DNA of 64,000 nt from assembly GCA_031581145.1 (NCBI GenBank), contig JAVLBP010000002.1, positions 124,001 through 188,000 on the forward strand, given 5' to 3'. This document shows, one piece after another, positions 26,130 through 34,412 of the stretch (position 1 is the first letter of the stretch; every line of letters begins with the position of its first letter). The DNA is from UBA8296 sp031581145 (GTDB taxonomy: Bacteria; Bacteroidota; Rhodothermia; Balneolales; Balneolaceae). The notes below the pieces were generated by a model. It was given only the letters and a program-made list of their open reading frames with translations. It was not told the origin of the DNA and did not search any database. The position numbers were made by a program, and so were the translations under genes.

Positions 26130-27073
26130 TGAAGGATCTGAACTCTACTGAACGGGTGATGAAAATGTTCTCGTTGATGCAATCGTCAACGAAACGGCTC
26201 ACCATTAATGAATTAGCGACGCTCTTTGGGGTTTCAAGAAGAACCATCTTTCGTGATTTGAATAAATTAGAGGCTATTGGTCTTCCCATCACCCACGATC
26301 CTGTGGAGGGGTATGGTGTGATGAAGGAGTATCGAATACCCCCTATTCAATTCAATCCTAAAGAGCTTTCTACGCTTATGGTTGGCATTCAATTTGTGAA
26401 AGCACAAGTCAATCAGTCATTAAGCGAAGATGCAGCGATGGTTGAAAGTAAAATACGCCAAGTGATAAACCCAGATTTGCGAGCGTTTATGGATGTCATG
26501 GCTGAGCGAATGGTTATAGATCCAAGCATGACCTTTCACTCAGAAAAACAAAAAGGGGGAGATTGGTACACCTTGTCAGGTGCTATTACAAGTCAAAAAA
26601 CGATTACATTTTCGTACCAGAACAAGAAAGGTTTCACTGAGGACAGAAAAGTAGATCCTTACCTGCTCGTATTTTATACTGATCATTGGAATCTAATCGG
26701 ATACTCACATGAGCGTGAATCAATACGTAATTATATACTCGAAAAAGTAACAAATCTTGCTGTTACTGATGAGATTTATGTGCCAAAAGTCAAACTTGAC
26801 GCCAGAGCTCTGATATTCGAGTCTGAAAGCACTGAAACTTTGATTGAGGTCAGTGTCCATTCAAATGCATTTAAGCGATTCAGCGCCATTTTGCCGACGA
26901 AGATTATTAGGCAGCGACCAGGAAAAGGCGATATAATTAAGGTGACATTCGGATTTAATAATCTGGACTACCTTAATGAATGGCTTCTACAGTTTGGAGC
27001 GGATGTCGAGGTGTTAAGCCCACTAGAGCTTGTGAACAAGCGCAAGGAGCTTCTCCACAAAATGCTCTCGTAA
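26129..27073 (+). CDS. WYL-domain HTH transcriptional regulator
   Basis: The N-terminal winged helix (TINELATLFGVSRRTIFRDLNKLEAIGLPI, about residues 24-53) is of the HTH_11/DeoR type, and the middle carries the WYL ligand-binding domain (DWYTLSGAITSQKTITFSY; VDPYLLVFYTDHWNLIGY). A WCX-like C-terminal region follows. At 314 aa it matches YafY-type regulators that sense oligonucleotides or other ligands. It starts on the rsmG stop. The target genes are unknown. Confidence 0.87.
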   Translation: MKDLNSTERVMKMFSLMQSSTKRLTINELATLFGVSRRTIFRDLNKLEAIGLPITHDPVEGYGVMKEYRIPPIQFNPKELSTLMVGIQFVKAQVNQSLSEDAAMVESKIRQVINPDLRAFMDVMAERMVIDPSMTFHSEKQKGGDWYTLSGAITSQKTITFSYQNKKGFTEDRKVDPYLLVFYTDHWNLIGYSHERESIRNYILEKVTNLAVTDEIYVPKVKLDARALIFESESTETLIEVSVHSNAFKRFSAILPTKIIRQRPGKGDIIKVTFGFNNLDYLNEWLLQFGADVEVLSPLELVNKRKELLHKMLS

Positions 27074-27119
27074 ATCAGCGGCGAACTATCGCGATGTGAT
27101 CGCCAGTCTAATACAAATT

Positions 27120-29603
27120 TTAGGAATCACCTTCAGTTGTTTCGATGACTTGTGCACCATCCTCATCATCATTGGCAACACGGGTTACAGCCCCAATCTT
27201 TCCAGCGTCATCAAGTCTCATGATTCGTACGCCCTGAGTATTGCGACCCATGGTGCGAATGCCTTTGCACTGCATCCGAATCACTTTACCATTTTCTGTT
27301 ATGATCATGAGATCGTCTTGATCCGATACTTCTTTTAGCGCAATCAACTTGCCAGTTTTCCCTGTAATCTTCATGGTTATCACACCCTTTCCACCCCGAC
27401 TCTGTTCGCGGTAGTCATCTACGAAAGAGCGTTTACCGTACCCTTGTTCAGCTATGGCTAGAACCGTCGACTCGTGGGTATTCTTGACAATGACTAAATC
27501 AACGAGCTTATCATCTGGACCAAGGTTCATACCACGCACCCCTGATGTGTTACGGCCCATTTGTCGTGTTTGAGATTCATGGAATCGAATCGCTCGCCCA
27601 TTATCGGCTGCCAACAAAATCGTACTATCACCATCCGTGAGCCCTGCGCTAAGTAATCGATCATCCTCTCGTACATTAATGGCGATAATTCCATTACGGC
27701 GTGGTCTCGAATATAGTTCAAGAGACGTCTTCTTGATGACACCTTTTTCTGTCGTCATCATAATCGATCGCTCCTTAATATACTCTGAATCGTCAAGTGA
27801 CTTGACAGGAACAATCGCCATGACAGAGTCATCTTTTTCAATCTCTATTAGATTGACAATGGCACGACCTCTAGAAAGTCGGGTTCCTTCCGGAATTTCA
27901 TACACTTTGAGCCAATAACAACGACCATTTTTGGTAAAAAACAGTAAATAGTTGTGGTTTGTGGCCACAAACAGATGTTCTACATACTCTTCATCCTTCG
28001 TCGTGGTCCCTTTCATCCCTTTGCCACCACGTCGCTGTCGCCGATATCCACTTACAGGCATGCGCTTAATAAAGCCCATATTTGAGATCGTCACCACGAC
28101 ATCTTCATCGGCAATCATGTCCTCAACATTGAAATCCTCAGCCGAGTACACAATTTGTGTCCGCCTTTCGTCGCCATACTTTTTCTTTAACTCCAGGAGC
28201 TCTTCTTTAATGATGCCTGTTTGAGCGTCACGACTTGATAAGATGCGTCGGAACTCAGTAATCTTATCCACAATCTCACGGTACTCTAAATCAACCTTGT
28301 CGCGTTCAAGGCCCGTAAGTTTTTGCAATCGCATTTCAAGAATTGCTTTGGCTTGAATATCGGTCAGGGCAAATTTCTTACGAAGCTCTGTATTTGCGAC
28401 CGCTGGGTTTTTGGCCGCCCTAATCGTTTTGATGACCTCATCTAGATTGTCTAAGGCAATTTTTAAACCCTCTAAGATATGAGCACGCGCTTCGGCTTGA
28501 TCTAAGTCATAAATTGTACGACGGATGACAACCTCAATGCGATGCTCAATAAAGTGCTCAATGATTTCTTTGATTGGCATGACCTTTGGACGACCCTTCA
28601 CAAGGGCAAGGTTGATGATGCCGAACGTACTCTGCATCTGCGTGTACTTATAGAGCTGGTTCAAAACTACACCAGAGTTCGCTCCACGTTTGAGCATGAT
28701 GACTATTCGCATGCCATCACGATCCGATTCGTCACGTATTTCAGAGATCTCGGAGATTTTATCAGTATTGACTTGTTCAACAATCTTTTGAATCAAGACC
28801 GACTTATTGACCTGGTAAGGAATCTCCGTCACAATGATTTGCTCACGCCCACCACGTAACTCTTCAGTATTAGCCCGGGCACGCATGACAACACGACCAC
28901 GCCCCGTTTCATAGGCTTCCTTAACCCCTTCATATCCATAAATAATGCCACCCGTTGGGAAATCAGGTGCCACCAAGTGCTTCATAATCCCAGCCGCGTC
29001 AATCTCAGGCTCATCCATGACTGCCACAACGGCATCTATGGTTTCGCCGATATTGTGAGGTGCCATATTTGTGGCCATCCCCACGGCAATTCCTGAAGAG
29101 CCATTCACAATCAGGTTTGGGAACTTGGATGGCAGGACGGTTGGTTCAGTAAGCGTATCGTCAAAGTTGTACTGATAATCGACTGTATCCTTGTTGAGAT
29201 CCGTCAACAATTCTTCAGCGATTTGCTTCATTCTCACCTCGGTATATCGCATCGCTGCAGCGCCATCTCCATCCACAGAGCCAAAATTCCCTTGCCCGTC
29301 CACTAGAGGATATCGGAGCGAGAAGTCTTGAACCATCCTTACAATCGTGTCATAGACCGCACTATCTCCGTGTGGATGATATTTACCCAACACCTCACCG
29401 ACAATACGAGCAGACTTTTTATATGGACGATTGTGGAGCATACCCAACTCACTCATTCCATAGAGTGCTCGACGGTGTACAGGCTTTAGTCCATCACGTA
29501 CATCTGGCAGAGCTCTTGACACAATGACCGACATCGAATAATCGATGTAGGATGATTGCATTTCATCTTCTATCGTGATTGGAATGATCTTTTCTCTAGA
29601 CAT
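27120..29603 (-). CDS. gyrA: DNA gyrase subunit A
   Basis: The DNA-cleaving subunit of the type II topoisomerase that introduces negative supercoils. SSYIDYSMSVIVSRALPDVRDGLKPVHRR begins the breakage-reunion domain. The quinolone-resistance region reads YHPHGDSAVYDTIVRM, with the susceptible-type Ser and Asp; the catalytic Tyr lies in AAMRYTEVRM. The C-terminal pinwheel carries a GyrA box (YREQSRGGKGV). A TTG at 29621 would add six residues; the ATG at 29603 (MSREKIIPI) is preferred, 827 aa. gyrB lies 63 bases upstream on the same strand, so the order gyrB-gyrA suggests an operon. One isolated DnaA-box 9-mer at 28264-28272 lies inside. Confidence 0.97.
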   Translation of the reverse strand: MSREKIIPITIEDEMQSSYIDYSMSVIVSRALPDVRDGLKPVHRRALYGMSELGMLHNRPYKKSARIVGEVLGKYHPHGDSAVYDTIVRMVQDFSLRYPLVDGQGNFGSVDGDGAAAMRYTEVRMKQIAEELLTDLNKDTVDYQYNFDDTLTEPTVLPSKFPNLIVNGSSGIAVGMATNMAPHNIGETIDAVVAVMDEPEIDAAGIMKHLVAPDFPTGGIIYGYEGVKEAYETGRGRVVMRARANTEELRGGREQIIVTEIPYQVNKSVLIQKIVEQVNTDKISEISEIRDESDRDGMRIVIMLKRGANSGVVLNQLYKYTQMQSTFGIINLALVKGRPKVMPIKEIIEHFIEHRIEVVIRRTIYDLDQAEARAHILEGLKIALDNLDEVIKTIRAAKNPAVANTELRKKFALTDIQAKAILEMRLQKLTGLERDKVDLEYREIVDKITEFRRILSSRDAQTGIIKEELLELKKKYGDERRTQIVYSAEDFNVEDMIADEDVVVTISNMGFIKRMPVSGYRRQRRGGKGMKGTTTKDEEYVEHLFVATNHNYLLFFTKNGRCYWLKVYEIPEGTRLSRGRAIVNLIEIEKDDSVMAIVPVKSLDDSEYIKERSIMMTTEKGVIKKTSLELYSRPRRNGIIAINVREDDRLLSAGLTDGDSTILLAADNGRAIRFHESQTRQMGRNTSGVRGMNLGPDDKLVDLVIVKNTHESTVLAIAEQGYGKRSFVDDYREQSRGGKGVITMKITGKTGKLIALKEVSDQDDLMIITENGKVIRMQCKGIRTMGRNTQGVRIMRLDDAGKIGAVTRVANDDEDGAQVIETTEGDS

Positions 29604-29666
29604 ACGTTTGTATTTGGTCAAGGAACCGACCGTAGGTTGATTCCCTATCGATGGATTCTAATCTGT

Positions 29667-31613
29667 TTAGATGTCGAGGTTTGCGTACTTGGCGTTGCGC
29701 TCAATGAACTCTCTACGTGGTTCTACAAGGTCCCCCATTAATGTGGAGAATACTTTATCGGCCGTGGCGGCGGATTCCACGCTCACTTGTTGTAAGGTTC
29801 TGGTTTCAGGGTCCATGGTTGTTTCCCAGAGTTGCTCTGGATTCATTTCACCAAGACCTTTATATCGCGAGACATCAACTTTGCTTTTAGTGTTTCGATA
29901 TTTAGCAACAATAGATGATCTTGTCTCATCATCCCACGCATAATCGATATTTTTGCCAGCAGTGATTTTATAAAGAGGTGGTGTAGCGATATAGACATGG
30001 CCCATTTCTATCAAAGGACGCATGTAGCGATAGAAGAATGTGAGTAAAAGTGTGCGAATATGTGAGCCATCCACATCGGCATCTGTCATGATGATGATTT
30101 TATGGTAGCGAAGTTTCTCGATTTCAAAATCCTCGTCACCGTGCCCTACACTTGTCCCTAGTGCCGTAATCATGGCCTGAATCTCTTTATTCTCAAGGAT
30201 TTTGTTCAGGTTTGCCTTTTCAACATTCAAAATCTTGCCTCTAAGTGGCAAAATAGCTTGGAAACTACGGTTTCGCCCCATCTTTGCAGACCCGCCGGCG
30301 GAATCACCCTCCACGAGATACACCTCGCAATGTTCGGGCTCATTTATGGAGCAATCCGCCAATTTTCCGGGCAGCCCACCCCCGCTCATAACACTCTTAC
30401 GTTGGATTAGTTGACGTGCTTTGCGCGCGGCTTCTCGCGCTTCGGCAGCAAGCACCACTTTGTCCAGGATTTTTCTCGATACTTTTGGATGTTGCTCGAG
30501 AAACTCCATCAATTTTTCATAGATGATAACTTCAACTACACTTTGAACCTCAGAGTTACCCAGTTTTGTCTTTGTTTGTCCCTCAAATTGCGGCTCAGCA
30601 ACCTTGACACTTAGTACAGCTGTGAGTCCTTCACGGAAATCTTCTCCTGAAATGGTGATTTTAGATCCCGGCTTAATGATGCCGTTTTTCTCTGCATAGC
30701 TCTTGAAGGCTCTGGTTAATGCACGCCTAAACCCCGAAATATGAGTTCCACCTTCGCGTGTGTTAATGTTATTCACATAAGAACTCACATTCTCACTAAA
30801 CGAATTATTGTAGGCCATTGCCAACTCAACAGGGACATTTTCTTGTTCTCCTTCTATATGAATTGGCTCATCCATGAAGCTTTCACGAGCTTCGTCCAAA
30901 TACTTCACAAAATCACGAGTTCCCCCCGAGTAGTGAAACACCTCTTTGAGCATCTCACCCGTTTCAGGATGAGTGTCACGTTCATCAATGAGTTCAATTG
31001 TAAGCTGAGCGTTGAGAAAGGCTAATTCACGCAAACGATCAGCAATGATGTCAAATTTAAACTCTACGGTTTGTGTAAAAATATCAGAGTCGGGCCTGAA
31101 CGTAATTAATGTGCCTTGTTTGTCTGTTTTCCCCGTGACCTCAAGTTGCTTTTTGGTTATGCCACGTTCAAAGGTGATCTCATGCTTTACGCCTTGCCTC
31201 CACACCTCTGCTTTGAATAGAGTTGAAAGGGCGTTTACACAACTTACACCTACACCATGTAGCCCCCCAGATACTTTGTAAGAATCCTTATCGAATTTAC
31301 CCCCTGCATGCAGCTTCGTCAGTACAACTTCAATGGCAGGGATCCCCATTTTGGGGTGAATGTCAACGGGAATTCCACGACCATTGTCGGATACGGACAA
31401 TGCTCCATCGTTATGAATGGTGACGATAATATGGTCGCAATGGCCGGCTAAGGACTCATCAATAGAATTATCAACCACTTCATTGATGAGGTGATGCAAC
31501 CCTCTCGGGCCAACATCACCAATATACATGGCGGGTCGTTTCCGAACCGCTTCGAGACCTTCAAGTACTTGGATATTGGATGCTTGGTATTCAGAACTTG
31601 ATGTCTTGCTCAT
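29667..31613 (-). CDS. gyrB: DNA gyrase subunit B
   Basis: The ATPase subunit of gyrase. The GHKL ATPase (VLEGLEAVRKRPAMYIGD, EVVDNSIDE, DNGRGIPVD, GGLHGVGVSCVNALS), the transducer domain, and the TOPRIM domain (VEGDSAGGSAKMGRNR, MTDADVDGSHIRTLLLTFFYR) are all intact. At 648 aa it is the compact form without the Gram-negative insert. The upstream 323-base spacer contains hairpins and no gene. Confidence 0.97.
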   Translation of the reverse strand: MSKTSSSEYQASNIQVLEGLEAVRKRPAMYIGDVGPRGLHHLINEVVDNSIDESLAGHCDHIIVTIHNDGALSVSDNGRGIPVDIHPKMGIPAIEVVLTKLHAGGKFDKDSYKVSGGLHGVGVSCVNALSTLFKAEVWRQGVKHEITFERGITKKQLEVTGKTDKQGTLITFRPDSDIFTQTVEFKFDIIADRLRELAFLNAQLTIELIDERDTHPETGEMLKEVFHYSGGTRDFVKYLDEARESFMDEPIHIEGEQENVPVELAMAYNNSFSENVSSYVNNINTREGGTHISGFRRALTRAFKSYAEKNGIIKPGSKITISGEDFREGLTAVLSVKVAEPQFEGQTKTKLGNSEVQSVVEVIIYEKLMEFLEQHPKVSRKILDKVVLAAEAREAARKARQLIQRKSVMSGGGLPGKLADCSINEPEHCEVYLVEGDSAGGSAKMGRNRSFQAILPLRGKILNVEKANLNKILENKEIQAMITALGTSVGHGDEDFEIEKLRYHKIIIMTDADVDGSHIRTLLLTFFYRYMRPLIEMGHVYIATPPLYKITAGKNIDYAWDDETRSSIVAKYRNTKSKVDVSRYKGLGEMNPEQLWETTMDPETRTLQQVSVESAATADKVFSTLMGDLVEPRREFIERNAKYANLDI

Positions 31614-31936
31614 GCGTGTGCAGGTCTCTTTTATTGTGTAATACTATATTGATAATCATGAGGGGGTTCCACCCTCACTTTAACGCCTATAAAATAGCGC
31701 TTGAGGCTTCAAAAAACAACGAACGGTATGAGAAACCATACCGTTTTTGAGGCATTATAATCCGATGATAGTCACACAAATGAGTCATCAAATTTGAGTT
31801 GATTATAATACGATTATCCAATAATTTAGTTGTCTTCAGTTAATGTGTAAGTAACTTTTGACAGTAGTTACATTTTATACACTTATAGTAGCCACATTTG
31901 TCAGTAACAGAGTAGGTTAAAATAGTTTGGACTCTC
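31614..31936. promoter_or_regulatory. AT-rich divergent spacer between gyrB and rpmB
   Basis: No gene is seen. It must hold the promoters of gyrB (leftward) and the rpmB cluster (rightward). It contains a GAGGG/CCCTC hairpin at about 31660-31676, a terminator-like hairpin at 31722-31748, and a TTGACA at 31858-31863 without a well-spaced -10 box. DnaA-like 9-mers are sparse here, in contrast to the 7027-7428 interval. Confidence 0.5.
31722..31748 (+). terminator. Terminator-like hairpin without an upstream gene
   Basis: AACGGTATG at 31722-31730, loop AGAAAC, and CATACCGTT at 31737-31745 followed by T through 31748 form a 9-base stem with a short U tract on the plus strand. No plus-strand gene ends nearby, as gyrB runs away to the left. 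It could end a small transcript or antisense RNA, or act as an attenuator for the rpmB leader. Confidence 0.5.
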
Positions 31937-32182
31937 ATGTCACGTAAAGACGATATTACAGGACGTACGCCTTTGTCGGGTTACCGCTCCTCCAAAGCGA
32001 ATAATAAAACGAAGCATACGTTTCATCTAAATCTTCAAAAGAGAAGATTTTACATCCCTGAAGAGAATCGTTGGGTTACACTTAAGGTAACGGCCAAAAC
32101 TCTTCGCACAATCAACAAAAATGGCATTTCTGAAGTCCTCAAGGAGGCCAAGAAACAAGGCGTTTTAAGTTCTAAGGTGTAA
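31937..32182 (+). CDS. rpmB: 50S ribosomal protein L28
   Basis: Small basic large-subunit protein, 81 aa. MSRKDDITGRTPLSGYRSSK is a cysteine-free L28 N terminus, and KRRFYIPEENRWVTLKVTAKTL is the conserved core. It heads the tight cluster rpmB-rpmG-DUF4295, an order common in Bacteroidota. Confidence 0.95.
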   Translation: MSRKDDITGRTPLSGYRSSKANNKTKHTFHLNLQKRRFYIPEENRWVTLKVTAKTLRTINKNGISEVLKEAKKQGVLSSKV

Positions 32183-32184
32183 TC

Positions 32185-32349
32185 ATGGCAAAAGGTAACC
32201 GTGTGCAAGTAATTTTAGAGTGTACAGAAAAGCCAGGTACGTCTCGTTACGTGTCAATGAAAAATCGTCGCACAACGACAGAGCGTATCGAGTTAAAGAA
32301 ATACAATCCCGTGTTGAAAAAGCATACGCTTCACAAAGAGATTAAATAA
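32185..32349 (+). CDS. rpmG: 50S ribosomal protein L33
   Basis: 54 aa: MAKGNRVQVILECTEKPG at the start, then SRYVSMKNRRTTTERIELKKYNP. The zinc-binding cysteine pairs of the C+ form are absent (one Cys only), so this is a C-minus L33. It begins two bases after the rpmB stop and is too short for usual gene-finder length cut-offs. Confidence 0.95.
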   Translation: MAKGNRVQVILECTEKPGTSRYVSMKNRRTTTERIELKKYNPVLKKHTLHKEIK

Positions 32350-32351
32350 CC

Positions 32352-32519
32352 ATGGCAAAGAAACAAGCATTTGGCGAAGATGCAGCGAAGCTAAAAGAGT
32401 CTCACCGTAAAATGGCTAAGGTCATTGTGCCTTACAAAAATGAGTCTGGAAAAACGTCATATAAAACGGCGATGATGGAACAAGATTCTGTCAAAGAGTA
32501 TCTGAACGCTAATAAATAA
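32352..32519 (+). CDS. DUF4295-type small basic protein
   Basis: A 55-aa lysine-rich protein (MAKKQAFGEDAAKLKESHRK, ending VKEYLNANK) two bases after rpmG. Proteins of this size and position, directly after L33, are characteristic of Bacteroidota and carry the DUF4295 label. A ribosome-associated role is plausible from the context but not established. Confidence 0.85.
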   Translation: MAKKQAFGEDAAKLKESHRKMAKVIVPYKNESGKTSYKTAMMEQDSVKEYLNANK

Positions 32520-32537
32520 ATCCTGGGGGGCGATCCC

Positions 32538-33104
32538 ATGAACGTCCTCGATGGATTTATACTATTCCCACTCCTTGTAGCCTTCCTTTTAGGGCTTAAA
32601 AACGGCATCGTTAAAGAAGTATTCGGACTTCTAGGTCTATTCCTCGCGATTGTACTCTCATTATGGTTCACAGGACCACTCTCCATTTTCGCAATGGACA
32701 TGCTGGGGATGAGCGAATCTTGGGCGAAACTAGCGACAGGTGTCATTTTATTTGTGTTTGTCATACTGACAGTTCAGCTTATTGCCTGGATTCTAGAAAA
32801 AACCATAGAAGCAGCCCAGTTATCTTTTATTAATCGCACTTTGGGAGGTCTTTTTGGCCTTGGTAAAGCAGCCTTTTTGGTAAGTCTATTACTTTGGGCT
32901 CTCTCTTTTGTTGACGTTCCTAAGCAGACTGAAACCCAAAGCTCGTTGTCCTATTCTTATGTGCGCCCTATTGCGCCCGTCACTTTTTCTTTCCTGGCAC
33001 GCTTTATCCCAAATACGGAGGATGCACTCCAGCGAGAAGATCCCTCCAAAGGTGAAACGTCCGGACCTTTCAACGATCGTGAGTCTGAATCACCATTTAT
33101 CTAA
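32538..33104 (+). CDS. CvpA-family membrane protein
   Basis: A 188-aa protein with about four hydrophobic helices: FILFPLLVAFLLGLKNG, FGLLGLFLAIVLSLWFTG, LATGVILFVFVILTVQLIAWI and GLGKAAFLVSLLLWALSF. The N-terminal layout and the GLKNGIVKEVFGLLG segment match the CvpA (colicin V production) family, found as an integral inner-membrane protein. It sits 18 bases after the DUF4295 gene. Its physiological function is not known. Confidence 0.85.
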   Translation: MNVLDGFILFPLLVAFLLGLKNGIVKEVFGLLGLFLAIVLSLWFTGPLSIFAMDMLGMSESWAKLATGVILFVFVILTVQLIAWILEKTIEAAQLSFINRTLGGLFGLGKAAFLVSLLLWALSFVDVPKQTETQSSLSYSYVRPIAPVTFSFLARFIPNTEDALQREDPSKGETSGPFNDRESESPFI

Positions 33105-33116
33105 ATCATCCTACGT

Positions 33117-34331
33117 ATGCACTGGGCACCGGTTGAAGAGCAATTATCGTTAATTAAGCGGGGAGTGTCTGAGCTAATTCCAGAGGAAGAGCTTCTTGAA
33201 AAGCTTAAACAAAGCGCCGAAACAAATACTCCTCTTAAAGTGAAGCTTGGATGCGATCCCACGCGTCCAGACCTACATCTTGGCCATTCGGTTATTTTGC
33301 GGAAACTGCGGCAGTTCCAGGATTTGGGCCATGAAGCGGTGCTCATTATCGGGGACTTTACAGCATTGATTGGTGACCCCACAGGACAAAACAAAACCAG
33401 ACCCCCGTTAACACAACAAGAGGTTAAAGAGAATGCCAAGACATACCTTGAGCAGGTATACCAAATCCTTGATCCGGAGAAAACGGAGTTAGTCTATAAC
33501 TCGGAGTGGCTTGGCGGGCTATCCTTTATGGATATTATTCGGGAATCGGCAAAAATTACTGTAGCACGAATGATTGAGCGTGATGACTTTTCGAAGCGAT
33601 ACCAAGCGAATGAGGCTATTTCGTTGCACGAGTTTTTGTACCCGCTAGCACAAGCCTTGGATTCGGTTCATTTACGCAGTGATGTAGAGCTTGGAGGGAC
33701 GGATCAAAAGTTTAATCTACTGATGGGACGTGATATGCAGCGGGGTGAAGGTCAAGACCCACAGATATGCATCATGATGCCATTGTTGGTGGGAACCGAT
33801 GGAGTCCAGAAAATGTCTAAATCGTATGAGAATACGATTGCGCTGAATGATACGGCCGAAGAGATGTACGGGAAGGTGCTGAGCATCTCAGATGAACAGA
33901 TTTTGCCATGGGCCGAACTTCTTTCAGAGTATTCAGAAGAAGAATTATCCGCCCTTCGCGAACAGGTCAACGCAGACCCAAGGAATGCAAAACATGACCT
34001 CGCGTGGCATATCACAAGTCTTTTTCACGGGCAGGATGGTGCAGCAAATGGGCGTCACCATTTTGAAACCACGGTGATCCAGAAGACCGTCCCTGATGAT
34101 GCCCCTGTCCACAAAATCACGGCCGGCGAGGAGGAAACTCTCATTTCTATTATGAAAGGGTTAGATTTTGTGAGCTCAAATGGAGAGGCTAGACGTCTTA
34201 TTCAACAAGGAGGGGTCTCCTTAGATGACGTGAAAGTAACGGATGTCCAAGCAAACGTAACTCTAGAAAAAGGGCAAGAGCTCGTCCTAAAAGCTGGGAA
34301 ACGTAAGTTTGCCATCCTTATGGCTACGTAA
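33117..34331 (+). CDS. tyrS: Tyrosyl-tRNA synthetase
   Basis: Charges tRNA-Tyr. Class I signatures are HLGH in GCDPTRPDLHLGHSVILRKL and KMSKS in DGVQKMSKSYENT, and an S4 RNA-binding domain closes the protein (GEARRLIQQGGVSLDDVKV). At 404 aa it belongs to the longer TyrZ-like branch. It follows cvpA by 12 bases. Confidence 0.96.
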   Translation: MHWAPVEEQLSLIKRGVSELIPEEELLEKLKQSAETNTPLKVKLGCDPTRPDLHLGHSVILRKLRQFQDLGHEAVLIIGDFTALIGDPTGQNKTRPPLTQQEVKENAKTYLEQVYQILDPEKTELVYNSEWLGGLSFMDIIRESAKITVARMIERDDFSKRYQANEAISLHEFLYPLAQALDSVHLRSDVELGGTDQKFNLLMGRDMQRGEGQDPQICIMMPLLVGTDGVQKMSKSYENTIALNDTAEEMYGKVLSISDEQILPWAELLSEYSEEELSALREQVNADPRNAKHDLAWHITSLFHGQDGAANGRHHFETTVIQKTVPDDAPVHKITAGEEETLISIMKGLDFVSSNGEARRLIQQGGVSLDDVKVTDVQANVTLEKGQELVLKAGKRKFAILMAT

Positions 34332-34412
34332 TCTCTGCGGATTGTAAGGAACATGTTGTGAAGGTGTCTAATAGAGTGACCAACGTGTTGGAAACTCAAT
34401 TTTTTCATTGCC

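Noticed and set aside
28264..28272. Perfect DnaA box TTATCCACA inside gyrA
   Set aside because: It is isolated in coding sequence with no neighbours, so it is best seen as background.
31858..31889. TTGACA with a TATAGT as a sigma-70 promoter for rpmB
   Set aside because: The spacing is 20 bases, too long, and consensus promoters in this phylum differ; not supportable by eye.
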